Assembly: GCA_900547285.1 (NCBI GenBank)
Contig: URGF01000017.1
Span: forward strand, 1-22,547
Direction of reading: 5' to 3'
From: an uncultured Collinsella sp.
GTDB taxonomy: Bacteria > Actinomycetota > Coriobacteriia > Coriobacteriales > Coriobacteriaceae
DNA length: 22,547 bases
The position numbers were made by a program, and so were the translations under genes. Each line of letters starts with the position of its first letter. Position 1 is the stretch's first letter. Positions 14,374 through 21,963 of this stretch are shown here, piece by piece. A model generated the notes under the pieces. The model was not told where the DNA came from, searched no databases, and saw only the letters and a list, made by a program, of their open reading frames with translations.

Positions 14374-15144
14374 TTATGACGCGGGGCAGACCGCAAAGAC
14401 ACGTGCGGGATATCCGACGCCATCACGCACCTTGGGGAAGGTGCAGAAGATGACGGCGCCCGTGGCGGGAAGCTCGTCTAGATGGTCCATGACCTCGATC
14501 TGATAGCGGTCGACCGAGAGGATGTACTGCTCGCCGGGGTAGGGATAGGCGTCCTCACGCGTGGTCACGCTCGCCGGGTCGGTGTCAGCCGGCTCGTGGC
14601 CGATGGCGCCGATGTTGCGCTCTTCTACAAGCCATTTGATGGCGTCGAGGTCCCAGCCGGGGTAGTGGGGCTGGCCGTCCTCGTCCTTGTTTTCGAGGTC
14701 GGTGAGCTTGGACCAGTCGGAGCGGAAGGCGACGAAAGCGTCTTTGGGAATGCGACCGTGCTCATCCTCCCATGCTTTGAGGTCCTCGACGGTCAGGACG
14801 TAGTCGGGATTTGTGGCGCACTCCTCGTGTTTGTCGATCACACAGAGCGGATGCATAAACTCGATGGGTTCAATCTCTCCAAGGGAACGGCCGTCAACAT
14901 GGAAGTGGCGCGGTGCGTCGACATGCGTGCCGTACTGCGAAGCAACCGAATACTGGAAGCAGCGCATGGGCGCGAGCATGTCTTCGGGCGTGTCGGGCAG
15001 GTAGTCGAAGAGTTTGGTGGACTCAAAGGGCTTAAAGCCGAACCAGTGCGGAGTGTCGCACGAGAGCGTGTGGGTGAGGTCTACCCAGCGATAATCGGTG
15101 CTTTTGAGCTGGGATGCGAGATTCCAAAGGTCGAGCGTGGGCAT
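14374..15144 (-). CDS. Cyclase-family (kynurenine formamidase-like) metal-dependent hydrolase
   Basis: The 256-residue protein belongs to the cyclase family (Pfam PF04199), whose members include kynurenine formamidase and isatin hydrolase. The hallmark HxGTHxDxPxH appears as QYGTHVDAPRH (70-80): the metal ligands H74, D76 and H80 are kept but the first histidine is Q70. A second metal-site stretch IGHEPADTDP (181-190) is present. The change at residue 70 and the GHEPADTD motif suggest a subfamily with its own substrate, so kynurenine is not assumed. The ATG at 15144 follows AAGGAG with 7 nt spacing. The product seems cytoplasmic. Confidence 0.85.
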   Translation of the reverse strand: MPTLDLWNLASQLKSTDYRWVDLTHTLSCDTPHWFGFKPFESTKLFDYLPDTPEDMLAPMRCFQYSVASQYGTHVDAPRHFHVDGRSLGEIEPIEFMHPLCVIDKHEECATNPDYVLTVEDLKAWEDEHGRIPKDAFVAFRSDWSKLTDLENKDEDGQPHYPGWDLDAIKWLVEERNIGAIGHEPADTDPASVTTREDAYPYPGEQYILSVDRYQIEVMDHLDELPATGAVIFCTFPKVRDGVGYPARVFAVCPAS

Positions 15145-15307
15145 GGGTGGCTCCTTTCATCGGGCTTTTTGCTGATGTTAAAGCGGTGCCGTGACAGCTC
15201 GATTTCTGCTGCGTTACGATACGTTCTCGATTGCGATTCCATGATGTTTCGGCCGCGTGACCATTGTGTTTCGCCTTGCCGGGGCGCTGATGGCGAAAGG
15301 AGGGGCC

Positions 15308-16498
15308 GTGCAATACCGCGTTGACCCCAAAAGTGGTAACCGAATATCCGCTCTGGGTCTGGGCTGCATGAGATTTCCCGGTGCGCCGGGCCATCCGGAT
15401 GCGAAGACAGCCGATGCCATCATTTCCCGTGCGGTGGAACAGGGGATTAATTATCTGGATACCGCGTATCTCTATCCCGGTAACGAGGTGTGCGTGGGCG
15501 CCTCACTTGAGCGCTTGGGGCTACGCGACCGGGTGTTGCTGGCGACCAAACTGCCGCATGCTTCGTGCAAGTGTGCGGAGGATTTCGACCGGTTTTTCGA
15601 CGAACAACTGCGCCGCCTGCGAACCGATCATATCGACTATTACCTCATGCACAACATCACCTCGCCCGCCCAGTGGGAGCGCGTGGTGGCGTTGGGTATC
15701 GAGGACTGGATTGCGCGTCAAAAGGTGGCGGGGCGCATTCGCCAGATTGGTTTTTCGTACCACGGCAGCGCCGCGGACTTCCTCACGATGCTTGACGCGT
15801 ATGACTGGGATTTTTGCCAGATCCAGTACAACTACGCTGGAGAGCGCTACCAAGCGGGAACGGCGGGACTCATGGCGGCTGCGGAGCGCGGGCTCGCGGT
15901 GTTTGTGATGGAGCCGCTGCTGGGCGGGCGTTTAGCGGGCAAGCTGTCGCCGCGGGTCCGGGCTGTGCTCGATGACGTACGCGATCCGTACCTGAAGTCG
16001 CCGGCTGCTTGGGGCCTTTCGTGGGTGTGGAACCATCCTCAAGTCACGATGCTGCTTTCGGGCATGACCGATACCGCGCAGGTGGACGAGAACGCGGTGC
16101 TGGCCGATCGGGCCCTGCCGGATTCGATGACAGCCGCTCGGCTCGATACCATCGCACGCGTGCTGGCGGAGTTTGAAAAATCGAATCGCGTGCCCTGCAC
16201 GGGATGCGGCTACTGCATGCCATGTCCCAAGGGTATTAACATTCCCGGCTGCTTTGCCGCTTACAACGCGAGCTATGCGCACAGCTGGTTTACGGGGCTG
16301 TCGCAATACTTTACGGCGAGCGCGGTGCGCACGAGCGAGCCCAAGCTCGTGAGCAATTGCGTCAAGTGCGGCAAATGTGCGCGTCACTGCCCGCAACACA
16401 TCGATGTCCCCGAGCGTCTCGACGACGCGCGCCGACGTTTCCAGCCTGGCCCCGTAACGGCCGCGCTTAAAGTCTTCAGCAAAACTCGCTCCTCATGA
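15308..16498 (+). CDS. Aldo/keto reductase with C-terminal 4Fe-4S ferredoxin domain
   Basis: The 396-residue protein has an aldo/keto reductase barrel (about 1-290) with the catalytic set D51, Y56 (LDTAYLYPG), K81 (ATKLPH) and H115 (YLMHNI). A ferredoxin-like C-terminal domain follows with two cysteine clusters: C297-C300-C303-C306 (CTGCGYCMPCP) and C351-C354-C357-C361 (CVKCGKCARHCP), enough for two [4Fe-4S] clusters. Such fusions are typical of anaerobes and probably pass electrons between ferredoxin and the nicotinamide site; the substrate is unknown. I chose GTG 15308 because AAAGGAGG is 4 nt upstream and the protein then begins as usual for the family; the frame is open to 15257. A hairpin repeat begins at the stop codon. 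Confidence 0.9.
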   Translation: MQYRVDPKSGNRISALGLGCMRFPGAPGHPDAKTADAIISRAVEQGINYLDTAYLYPGNEVCVGASLERLGLRDRVLLATKLPHASCKCAEDFDRFFDEQLRRLRTDHIDYYLMHNITSPAQWERVVALGIEDWIARQKVAGRIRQIGFSYHGSAADFLTMLDAYDWDFCQIQYNYAGERYQAGTAGLMAAAERGLAVFVMEPLLGGRLAGKLSPRVRAVLDDVRDPYLKSPAAWGLSWVWNHPQVTMLLSGMTDTAQVDENAVLADRALPDSMTAARLDTIARVLAEFEKSNRVPCTGCGYCMPCPKGINIPGCFAAYNASYAHSWFTGLSQYFTASAVRTSEPKLVSNCVKCGKCARHCPQHIDVPERLDDARRRFQPGPVTAALKVFSKTRSS

Positions 16499-16577
16499 CC
16501 CTTTTATATCTTGTGATGGAATAGTTCCTGTTTGCGGCAGAATAGGGCGATAGCAGGAACTATTTCGTCGCAACTGA
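16499..16577 (+). repeat. Hairpin element copy A in the leader of the second Gfo/Idh gene
   Basis: This 79-nt block begins CCCTTTTATATC and ends CAACTGA. Positions 16511-16530 pair with 16554-16573 over 20 bp without a mismatch if G-U pairs are allowed (three), around a 23-nt loop (16531-16553). It aligns without gaps to 17658-17736 (59 of 79 positions by hand count). The ribosome binding site AAGGGGG (16577-16583) follows directly. G-U pairs on this strand become C-A on the other, so folding as + strand RNA is favoured. Confidence 0.88.
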
Positions 16578-16588
16578 AGGGGGCTGTC

Positions 16589-17608
16589 GTGGGCCATCGG
16601 GATTCATGTGATGATTTGCGTGAGGTTCGTTGGGGCATTTTGGGCGCTGGGCACATTTCTCATCGATTTGCATCGTCGCTCAAGAAGGTCGACGAGGCAC
16701 GGCTGGTGGCTGCGGCCGGCCGCACTCCTGCACATGTCGAGGAATTTTGTCGAGCGTTTTCGATTGATGCCGCGCACAGTTATGCCACGGCTGACGATAG
16801 CGGCGATGCGGCTTATGATGCGTTGATTGCCGATCCCGATGTCGATGCAATCTACTTGGCTATTCCGCATGGCATGCATGCGCATTGGGCTTGTCGGGCA
16901 CTGCGCGCGGGAAAGGCCGTGCTGTGCGAAAAGCCGGCCGTTTTGAATGAAGAAGAGGCCCATGCGATCGCCTCTGTTTCCCGTGAGTGCGGTGTGCCGT
17001 TTATGGAGGCGATGAAAAATCGGTTTTGTCCGATGCATACTCGCGTGAAGGGTTTGCTTGCGTCGGGCGAGCTCGGCTGTATCGTCTCGATCGAAAGCGT
17101 GCAAAAACTCGATTATGGTGAGTCCCCTTCGAGTTATCTGCTCGATCCGTTGCAGGGTGGCTGTCTATATGACATGGGCTGCTATGCGGTCGGGTGGTTT
17201 GAGGATCTGCTTGCGGGTGCGTGCGATGTTTCGTCTCGTGAAGTTCGCTGGCGTGACGTATTGGGCGGCCGCGTGGATTGGGCCGATGAGATCCATATGA
17301 GTGTCGGCGGTATACCCATTCATATGGTGTGCGACGGCAAAGCAGCATATGAAAGCCGCTTAACGATTGCCTGCGAACGGGGTTCGGTGGAAATCGAGCG
17401 CCTCCATCGCCCCGAGCTCGCCCATGTGAAGTACTCCGACGGACGAATGCTCGAAATAAATGCCCCGTTTGAGGTCGATGATTTCTACGGCGAAATTCAG
17501 CATGCGACGCAGCTCGTCCAGACGGGAGAGCTTGAAAGCCCCGTTATGCCTCTTGCCGCCACGCAGCGCTGTGCGCAGATTATCGATGCGATTCGCTTGA
17601 CGCTCTAG
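16589..17608 (+). CDS. Gfo/Idh/MocA-family oxidoreductase (second copy)
   Basis: The 339-residue protein has the Rossmann motif GILGAGHIS (16-24), the AIPHGMHAHW stretch (91-100), EKP (114-116) with the catalytic-type lysine, and the C-terminal sheet domain with GGCLYDMGCYAVGWF. It resembles the trans-dihydrodiol dehydrogenase/glucose-fructose oxidoreductase type; the substrate is unknown. It is clearly different from the family member at 7495-8601. I chose GTG 16589 since AAGGGGG is 5 nt upstream; the frame is open to 16532, but that would translate the hairpin loop. The leader contains hairpin copy A. Confidence 0.9.
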   Translation: MGHRDSCDDLREVRWGILGAGHISHRFASSLKKVDEARLVAAAGRTPAHVEEFCRAFSIDAAHSYATADDSGDAAYDALIADPDVDAIYLAIPHGMHAHWACRALRAGKAVLCEKPAVLNEEEAHAIASVSRECGVPFMEAMKNRFCPMHTRVKGLLASGELGCIVSIESVQKLDYGESPSSYLLDPLQGGCLYDMGCYAVGWFEDLLAGACDVSSREVRWRDVLGGRVDWADEIHMSVGGIPIHMVCDGKAAYESRLTIACERGSVEIERLHRPELAHVKYSDGRMLEINAPFEVDDFYGEIQHATQLVQTGELESPVMPLAATQRCAQIIDAIRLTL

Positions 17609-17626
17609 GCTGCGGTGCTGGTGCTC

Positions 17627-17666
17627 AAGGGGGCTCGGCGGACCTTGCCCCTGATGCCCCTTTTAT
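17627..17666 (+). terminator. Possible weak terminator after the second Gfo/Idh gene
   Basis: AAGGGGGC (17627-17634) can pair with GCCCCTTT (17656-17663) with one G-T wobble around a 21-nt loop; the right side continues into TTTTATA. It overlaps the beginning of hairpin copy B, so the two structures would compete. Confidence 0.35.
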
Positions 17667-17736
17667 ATCTTGCGGTGGAATACGGTCTGTTTGCGCCAAA
17701 ATAAGGCACCAATAGACCGTATTTCACCGCAACTGA
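17658..17736 (+). repeat. Hairpin element copy B in the leader of endonuclease IV
   Basis: This 79-nt block shares its ends (CCCTTTTATATC and CAACTGA) and exact length with copy A. Positions 17670-17688 pair with 17714-17732 over 19 bp with one G-U, and a further G-U pair (17689/17713) leaves a 23-nt loop. Many arm positions differ from copy A, yet all pairs are kept. The ribosome binding site GGGGGAG (17740-17746) follows after 3 nt. Confidence 0.88.
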
Positions 17737-17752
17737 TGAGGGGGAGTTGGAG

Positions 17753-18619
17753 ATGCTGACGATCGGGTGTCATCTTTCGACGACGAAGGGCTATCGGGCA
17801 ATGGGGGAGACGGCGTTGTCCATTGGTGCCAATACCTTTGCGTTCTTTACGCGCAACCCGCGCGGTGGCAAGGCAAAAGACCTTGACATGGATGACGTGG
17901 CGGCTCTGCGCGAGCTTATGGCGCAAAACGACTTTGGACCGCTGGTGGCGCATGCCCCGTATACCTATAACCCCTGCTCCGCTAAGGAGCGGGCGCGGGA
18001 GTTTGCCTTGGAGGCTATGGCGGAAGATTTGCAGCGTCTGGAAGCACTGCCCGGCAACTACTACAACTTCCATCCCGGTGCGCATGTGGGACAGGGGGCA
18101 GACGCCGGCATTCAGATGATTGTCGACACGCTGTGCCAGGTGATGTTTGAGGGACAGCAGACGACGGTATTGCTTGAGACCATGGCGGGCAAGGGCACCG
18201 AGGTGGGCCGTAGCTTTGAAGAACTGGCGCGCATTATCGAGGGCGTTGCCGCCAAGTGCCCAGAGCTGTCCGATAAGCTGGGCGTTTGTTTGGACACCTG
18301 CCATGTGAGCGATGCCGGCTACGACATCATCCATGATCTTGACGGCGTACTCGACGAGTTCGACCGCGTGGTGGGTATCGATCGCTTGCATGCCGTACAC
18401 ATCAACGATTCGAAGAACCCTTGTGGCGCCCATAAAGATCGCCACGAGTGCATCGGCAAGGGATACCTTGGCAGCGAAGAATTTGGTGGCGGTATGCAGG
18501 TTATGCAGAATATTGTATCGAATGGCCGTTTGCGTTCGCTGCCGTTTATTTTGGAGACTCCGAACGAACTTGCAGGTTATGCAGCTGAAATTAGACTATT
18601 AAGGTCGTTGCAGCAGTAA
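17753..18619 (+). CDS. nfo: Deoxyribonuclease IV (endonuclease IV, AP endonuclease)
   Basis: The 288-residue enzyme cleaves DNA 5' to abasic sites in base-excision repair. All ligands of the trinuclear zinc site can be placed: H67 (VAHAPY), H107 (NFHPGAH), E142 (LLETMAGKG), D181 and H184 (LDTCHVSDAGYD), H216 (VHINDSK), D229 and H231 (KDRHECIG) and E268 (ILETP). Length is normal for the bacterial enzyme. ATG 17753 is 6 nt after GGGGGAG; a TTG two codons upstream abuts that site and is unlikely. The leader contains hairpin copy B. The gene is not linked to other repair genes here. Confidence 0.96.
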   Translation: MLTIGCHLSTTKGYRAMGETALSIGANTFAFFTRNPRGGKAKDLDMDDVAALRELMAQNDFGPLVAHAPYTYNPCSAKERAREFALEAMAEDLQRLEALPGNYYNFHPGAHVGQGADAGIQMIVDTLCQVMFEGQQTTVLLETMAGKGTEVGRSFEELARIIEGVAAKCPELSDKLGVCLDTCHVSDAGYDIIHDLDGVLDEFDRVVGIDRLHAVHINDSKNPCGAHKDRHECIGKGYLGSEEFGGGMQVMQNIVSNGRLRSLPFILETPNELAGYAAEIRLLRSLQQ

Positions 18620-18680
18620 TGACTGTCACAAAGTAGAGTATTCCATTCACGTTATGGGTTTGTTTCAATCAGTTTTCTCA

Positions 18681-18709
18681 TTGCAGATTCGTAATTCCGG
18701 GTGCATAAT
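18681..18709 (+). promoter_or_regulatory. Predicted promoter of the amino-acid ABC importer
   Basis: TTGCAG (18681-18686) and CATAAT (18704-18709) are spaced by 17 bp, about 58 bp before the start codon of the binding protein. The surrounding region is unusually AT-rich for this window, as expected for a promoter. Confidence 0.55.
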
Positions 18710-18766
18710 AGCCAACAGTTTTTGCAGACCTCTGAATCAAACGAGGTCACCGGAAGGAGACTGATT

Positions 18767-19627
18767 ATGAAGCTCAAGAAGCTTGGCGCATTTGCCGCCA
18801 CGGGTGCTATGGCGCTCGCCCTTGCTCTGACGGGCTGCGGCTCGTCCAACGACACCTCTGGTTCTGATGCCGGTTCCAGCAGCTCTGACGACGCTAAGGT
18901 CGAGAAGGTCGACGGCTCCAAGGAGTACGCACTCGTCAAGGACGGCACGCTGACCGTCGGCACCTCTGCCGAGTACGCCCCGTTTGAGTACAAGGACGAC
19001 AACGGCGATTATCAGGGCTTTGACCTTGAGCTTATCAAGGCTATCGGCGACAAGCTGGGCCTGGATGTCGAGTACGTCAACAATGACTTTGACACGCTGG
19101 TTCCGGGCGTCGCTTCGGGTGCCAAGTATGACGTCTCCATCGCGGCTATCACTGACACGCCCGAGCGTGAGAAGGAAGTCACTTTCTCCGATTCCTACTA
19201 CATGGACGATCAGGCCATCGTGACCAAGGTCGATAACGCCGACATCACGGCTGACAACTACAGCGAGAAGCTCAACAACGCCGACGCTACCATCATCGTC
19301 CAGTCTGGCTCGACCGCCGAGGCCTTTGCCCAGGAGAACTTCCCCAAGGCCAAGATCGTCCCCTACAAGGATGCTACCGAGTGCTTCAGCGCCTTGCAGT
19401 CCGATAAGGGTGACGCCGTAGTCACCAACCGATCCGTTGCCAGCCAGCTGACCGCCGAGCAGTTCAACACCTGCCAGACCATCAAGCAGATTAGCACCGG
19501 CGAGGAGTACGCCATCGCCATCAACCAGGGCAATACCAAGCTCAAGGACGACATCAACCAGGCTATCAAGGACCTGACCGACGACGGTACCGTTGACGCC
19601 CTCATGGCTAAGTACAACATCAAGTAG
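18767..19627 (+). CDS. Polar amino-acid ABC transporter, substrate-binding lipoprotein
   Basis: The 286-residue product is a family 3 extracellular solute-binding protein anchored as a lipoprotein: basic start, hydrophobic stretch and lipobox LTGC with the acylated cysteine at C24. A Ser/Asp-rich linker (25-45) is followed by the binding fold, with LTVGTSAEYAPFEY and GFDLELIKAIGDKLGL typical of the first lobe and YDVSIAAITDTPEREKEVTFSDSYY of the hinge region. The ligand is a polar amino acid such as glutamine, cystine or an acidic residue; it cannot be resolved further. Codon bias is strong, consistent with high expression. GGAAGGAGA precedes the ATG. Permease and ATPase genes follow after a terminator-like hairpin. 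Confidence 0.94.
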   Translation: MKLKKLGAFAATGAMALALALTGCGSSNDTSGSDAGSSSSDDAKVEKVDGSKEYALVKDGTLTVGTSAEYAPFEYKDDNGDYQGFDLELIKAIGDKLGLDVEYVNNDFDTLVPGVASGAKYDVSIAAITDTPEREKEVTFSDSYYMDDQAIVTKVDNADITADNYSEKLNNADATIIVQSGSTAEAFAQENFPKAKIVPYKDATECFSALQSDKGDAVVTNRSVASQLTAEQFNTCQTIKQISTGEEYAIAINQGNTKLKDDINQAIKDLTDDGTVDALMAKYNIK

Positions 19628-19649
19628 AATAGTCACTTGATTGCAAGCG

Positions 19650-19680
19650 GGCCCTTTCCGTTTTGGCGGAGAGGGCCTTT
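19650..19680 (+). terminator. Terminator-like hairpin between binding protein and permease
   Basis: An 11-bp stem (19650-19660 with 19667-19677, one G-T) and 6-nt loop are followed by TTTGCGTTTCTT. The imperfect T tract suggests partial termination, which would give more binding protein than permease and ATPase. Confidence 0.75.
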
Positions 19681-19743
19681 GCGTTTCTTGAATGGGCGTC
19701 ATCCCGCCCCGTTATGTCGGCAACTTAAACGTTAGGAGCCACC

Positions 19744-21105
19744 TTGTCTCGATTGAACCAAGGAGCCATGGGCAAGAGCCATCCACTGCCCTTGATGCTC
19801 CAAAAGCTGGCCTGTGCCCTGGCTGTGGCGCTCGCCCTGGTATGCGCGGGGGCCTGCGTGCCCTCGACCGCTCAGGCGCTTGAGACCGCAAAGATTACCG
19901 CCCGACCCAACACCGGTTCGGGCAGCGCTGTGGTCGGCGGCACCGAGACGCGCATTACCTGGGAGGTTCAGGCCGATACCGACGAGGAGCTGAGCGGTCT
20001 TTCGCTGACGTTTGTCGACGGCACGACGTTTGGTACCGATGACACGCGATTGACGATGCTCTCGGGCGAGGATCTCATGGATCGTACGCCCATGAAGCCC
20101 ACGTGCAAGGCTAACGGCCAGACACTCAAGATCGACTTTGGCGAGACGGCGCCCGCCGGCGGCTATTTCCGCGTTGAGGTCTACGGCGTGACGTTTCCCG
20201 TCGAGGGCGGCGAAGAGGCCTTTAGCGGCACCTATACGCTCGCCGACGGTTCGACCAAGAAGATTTCCAAGATTCCTTCCGTCGAGATCAAGGGCGTGAC
20301 GGCCTTCGATAACTTCCTGGCCGATCTTAAGGAGCAGCCGTGGGTCGAGGCCTGGAACTCCAATATGTTCCTGCGCCTGTTCTTGAACCCGGTCATTTTG
20401 GTCCAGAGTCTGCCGATCGTCTTTAAGGGCTTCCTCATGTCGCTCTCGATCGTGCTCGTGGCGTTTCCGCTGGCAATCCCCTTTGGCTTTGCCTTGTCGC
20501 TCATGCGCATCTCCAAGTCGCGCATCCTGCGTTGCCTTGCCGGCATCTATGTGAATATCATCCGCGGTACGCCGGCGTTCCTGCAGATTTACATTGCATT
20601 CTTTGGCCTGCCGCTGGCCGGCGTCAAGGTGGACGACTATGTCCTGGGCGTTATCGTCATGGCCATGAACTCGTCCGCCTACCTGTGCGAGATCTTCCGC
20701 GCCGGTATTCAGTCGATCCCCAAGGGCCAAAACGAGGCCGCGCGCTCGCTGGGCATGAACGCCTTCCAGACGCTACTCTACGTTATGATTCCGCAGACGT
20801 TCCGCAATGTTCTGCCTACGTTGACCAGTGAGTTCATCCTGCTTTACAAGGATACGTCGCTGCTCGCGGCCGTGGGCGTGGTCGAGATCGTCATGAACGC
20901 CCGTACCATCGTGGCTACGACGGGCTCCATTACGCCGTATGTGGTTGCCGCCCTGTTCTATCTGGTCATCACCCTGCCGCTCGCTCGCTTGGTGAGCGGC
21001 CTTGAGGCGAGGCTTTTGGGCACGGCCGAAACTAAGAAGAAGCGTCCCGCCAAGAGCGCCGGACAGGTCGTCGCGACGCCCGCCGATCACATCGCCGGTC
21101 TGTAA
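19744..21105 (+). CDS. Amino-acid ABC transporter permease with N-terminal extracytoplasmic domain
   Basis: The 453-residue protein is twice the usual size. A signal-like segment (about 19-45, ending AQALE) leads into a beta-rich, soluble domain (about 46-185: ITWEVQADTDEELSGLSLTF, GGYFRVEVYGVTF). From about 215 onward it is a HisM/GlnP-type permease with some five membrane helices and the EAA loop that contacts the ATPase (EAARSLGMNAFQTLLYVMIP, 331-350), preceded by the family's RGTPAFLQIYI. A lysine-rich tail ends it. One permease gene suggests a homodimeric channel. TTG 19744 has AGGAG 5 nt upstream; ATG 19768 is an alternative with its AAGGAG too close. The ATPase gene starts 12 nt after the stop codon. 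Confidence 0.9.
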   Translation: MSRLNQGAMGKSHPLPLMLQKLACALAVALALVCAGACVPSTAQALETAKITARPNTGSGSAVVGGTETRITWEVQADTDEELSGLSLTFVDGTTFGTDDTRLTMLSGEDLMDRTPMKPTCKANGQTLKIDFGETAPAGGYFRVEVYGVTFPVEGGEEAFSGTYTLADGSTKKISKIPSVEIKGVTAFDNFLADLKEQPWVEAWNSNMFLRLFLNPVILVQSLPIVFKGFLMSLSIVLVAFPLAIPFGFALSLMRISKSRILRCLAGIYVNIIRGTPAFLQIYIAFFGLPLAGVKVDDYVLGVIVMAMNSSAYLCEIFRAGIQSIPKGQNEAARSLGMNAFQTLLYVMIPQTFRNVLPTLTSEFILLYKDTSLLAAVGVVEIVMNARTIVATTGSITPYVVAALFYLVITLPLARLVSGLEARLLGTAETKKKRPAKSAGQVVATPADHIAGL

Positions 21106-21117
21106 GGAGGTCCTATC

Positions 21118-21870
21118 ATGAGCGAAACCAATAACTCGAACGAGGTCGTCGTCAGCATCAAGAACCTCCAGAAGGCCTTTGGCGATAACGTGGTCCTGCG
21201 CGATATCGATCTGGATGTGCACAAGGGCGAGGTCGTCGTAGTTCTGGGTCCCTCGGGCTCGGGTAAGTCGACGATGCTTCGCTGCATCAACCGTCTTGAG
21301 CATCCCACGAGTGGCTCGATTGTCGTTGAGGGTGTGGACGTGTGCGCCAAGGGCGTCGATCTTAACAAGGTGCGCACGCATCTGGGTATGGTGTTCCAGC
21401 AGTTCAATTTGTTCCCGCACCTCTCAGTCAAAAAGAACGTCATGCTCGCGCAGCAGAAGGTGCTCAAGCGCAGCAAGGAAGAGGCCGAGAAGATTGCCGT
21501 CGAGGAGCTGACCAAGGTCGGTCTTGCCGAGCGTATCGACTTTATGCCGAGCCAGCTCTCGGGCGGTCAGCAGCAGCGCGTTGCCATCGCCCGCGCCCTG
21601 TCGATGAACCCGCACGTCATGCTCTTTGACGAGGCCACCTCGGCGCTCGACCCCGAGCTCGTGCGCGACGTCCTGGGTGTCATGCGCGACCTGGCACGCG
21701 ACGGCATGACCATGATCGTCGTGACGCACGAGATGGGCTTTGCCCGCGATGTCGCCGACCGCGTCGTCTTTATGGACGGCGGCGTCATTGTGGAAGAGGG
21801 TACGCCGAGCGAGGTCTTCGACCACCCCAAGAGCGAGCGCACCAAGGCGTTCTTGGGAAATATCTCGTAG
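21118..21870 (+). CDS. Amino-acid ABC transporter ATP-binding protein (GlnQ/HisP type)
   Basis: The 250-residue ATPase powers the importer encoded just upstream. Walker A is GPSGSGKST (44-52), the Q-loop glutamine lies in FQQFNLFPH, the ABC signature is LSGGQ (148-152), Walker B ends in D171-E172 (VMLFDEATSALDP) and the switch histidine is H204 (VTHEMGFA). The HLSVKKNVMLA and FARDVADRVVFMDGG stretches are typical of the polar amino-acid subfamily. TAAGGAGG precedes the ATG, overlapping the permease stop region. An insertion sequence begins roughly 40 nt after its stop codon and may have displaced the original operon end. Confidence 0.96.
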   Translation: MSETNNSNEVVVSIKNLQKAFGDNVVLRDIDLDVHKGEVVVVLGPSGSGKSTMLRCINRLEHPTSGSIVVEGVDVCAKGVDLNKVRTHLGMVFQQFNLFPHLSVKKNVMLAQQKVLKRSKEEAEKIAVEELTKVGLAERIDFMPSQLSGGQQQRVAIARALSMNPHVMLFDEATSALDPELVRDVLGVMRDLARDGMTMIVVTHEMGFARDVADRVVFMDGGVIVEEGTPSEVFDHPKSERTKAFLGNIS

Positions 21871-21924
21871 CCGGTTGATGTAACTGCCGTTACAAAAGAG
21901 CGGGGGCTGGACTTGAATTGAACT

Positions 21925-21963
21925 GCCTCCCATTTCTTGGACATGAGAAATGGGAGGCTTTTT
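21925..21963 (+). terminator. Hairpin at the IS left end, terminator-like and covering the orfA ribosome binding site
   Basis: GCCTCCCATTTCT (21925-21937) pairs perfectly with 21946-21958 around an 8-nt loop and is followed by TTTTT. The right arm contains GGGAGG (21952-21957), the ribosome binding site of orfA. It can stop transcripts coming from the ABC operon and hide the transposase start in any read-through RNA. Confidence 0.8.

Noticed and set aside
16499..17736. CRISPR-like repeat pair
   Set aside because: There are only two copies, 1.08 kb apart with genes between them, and they are hairpins in leaders, not short direct repeats with spacers.
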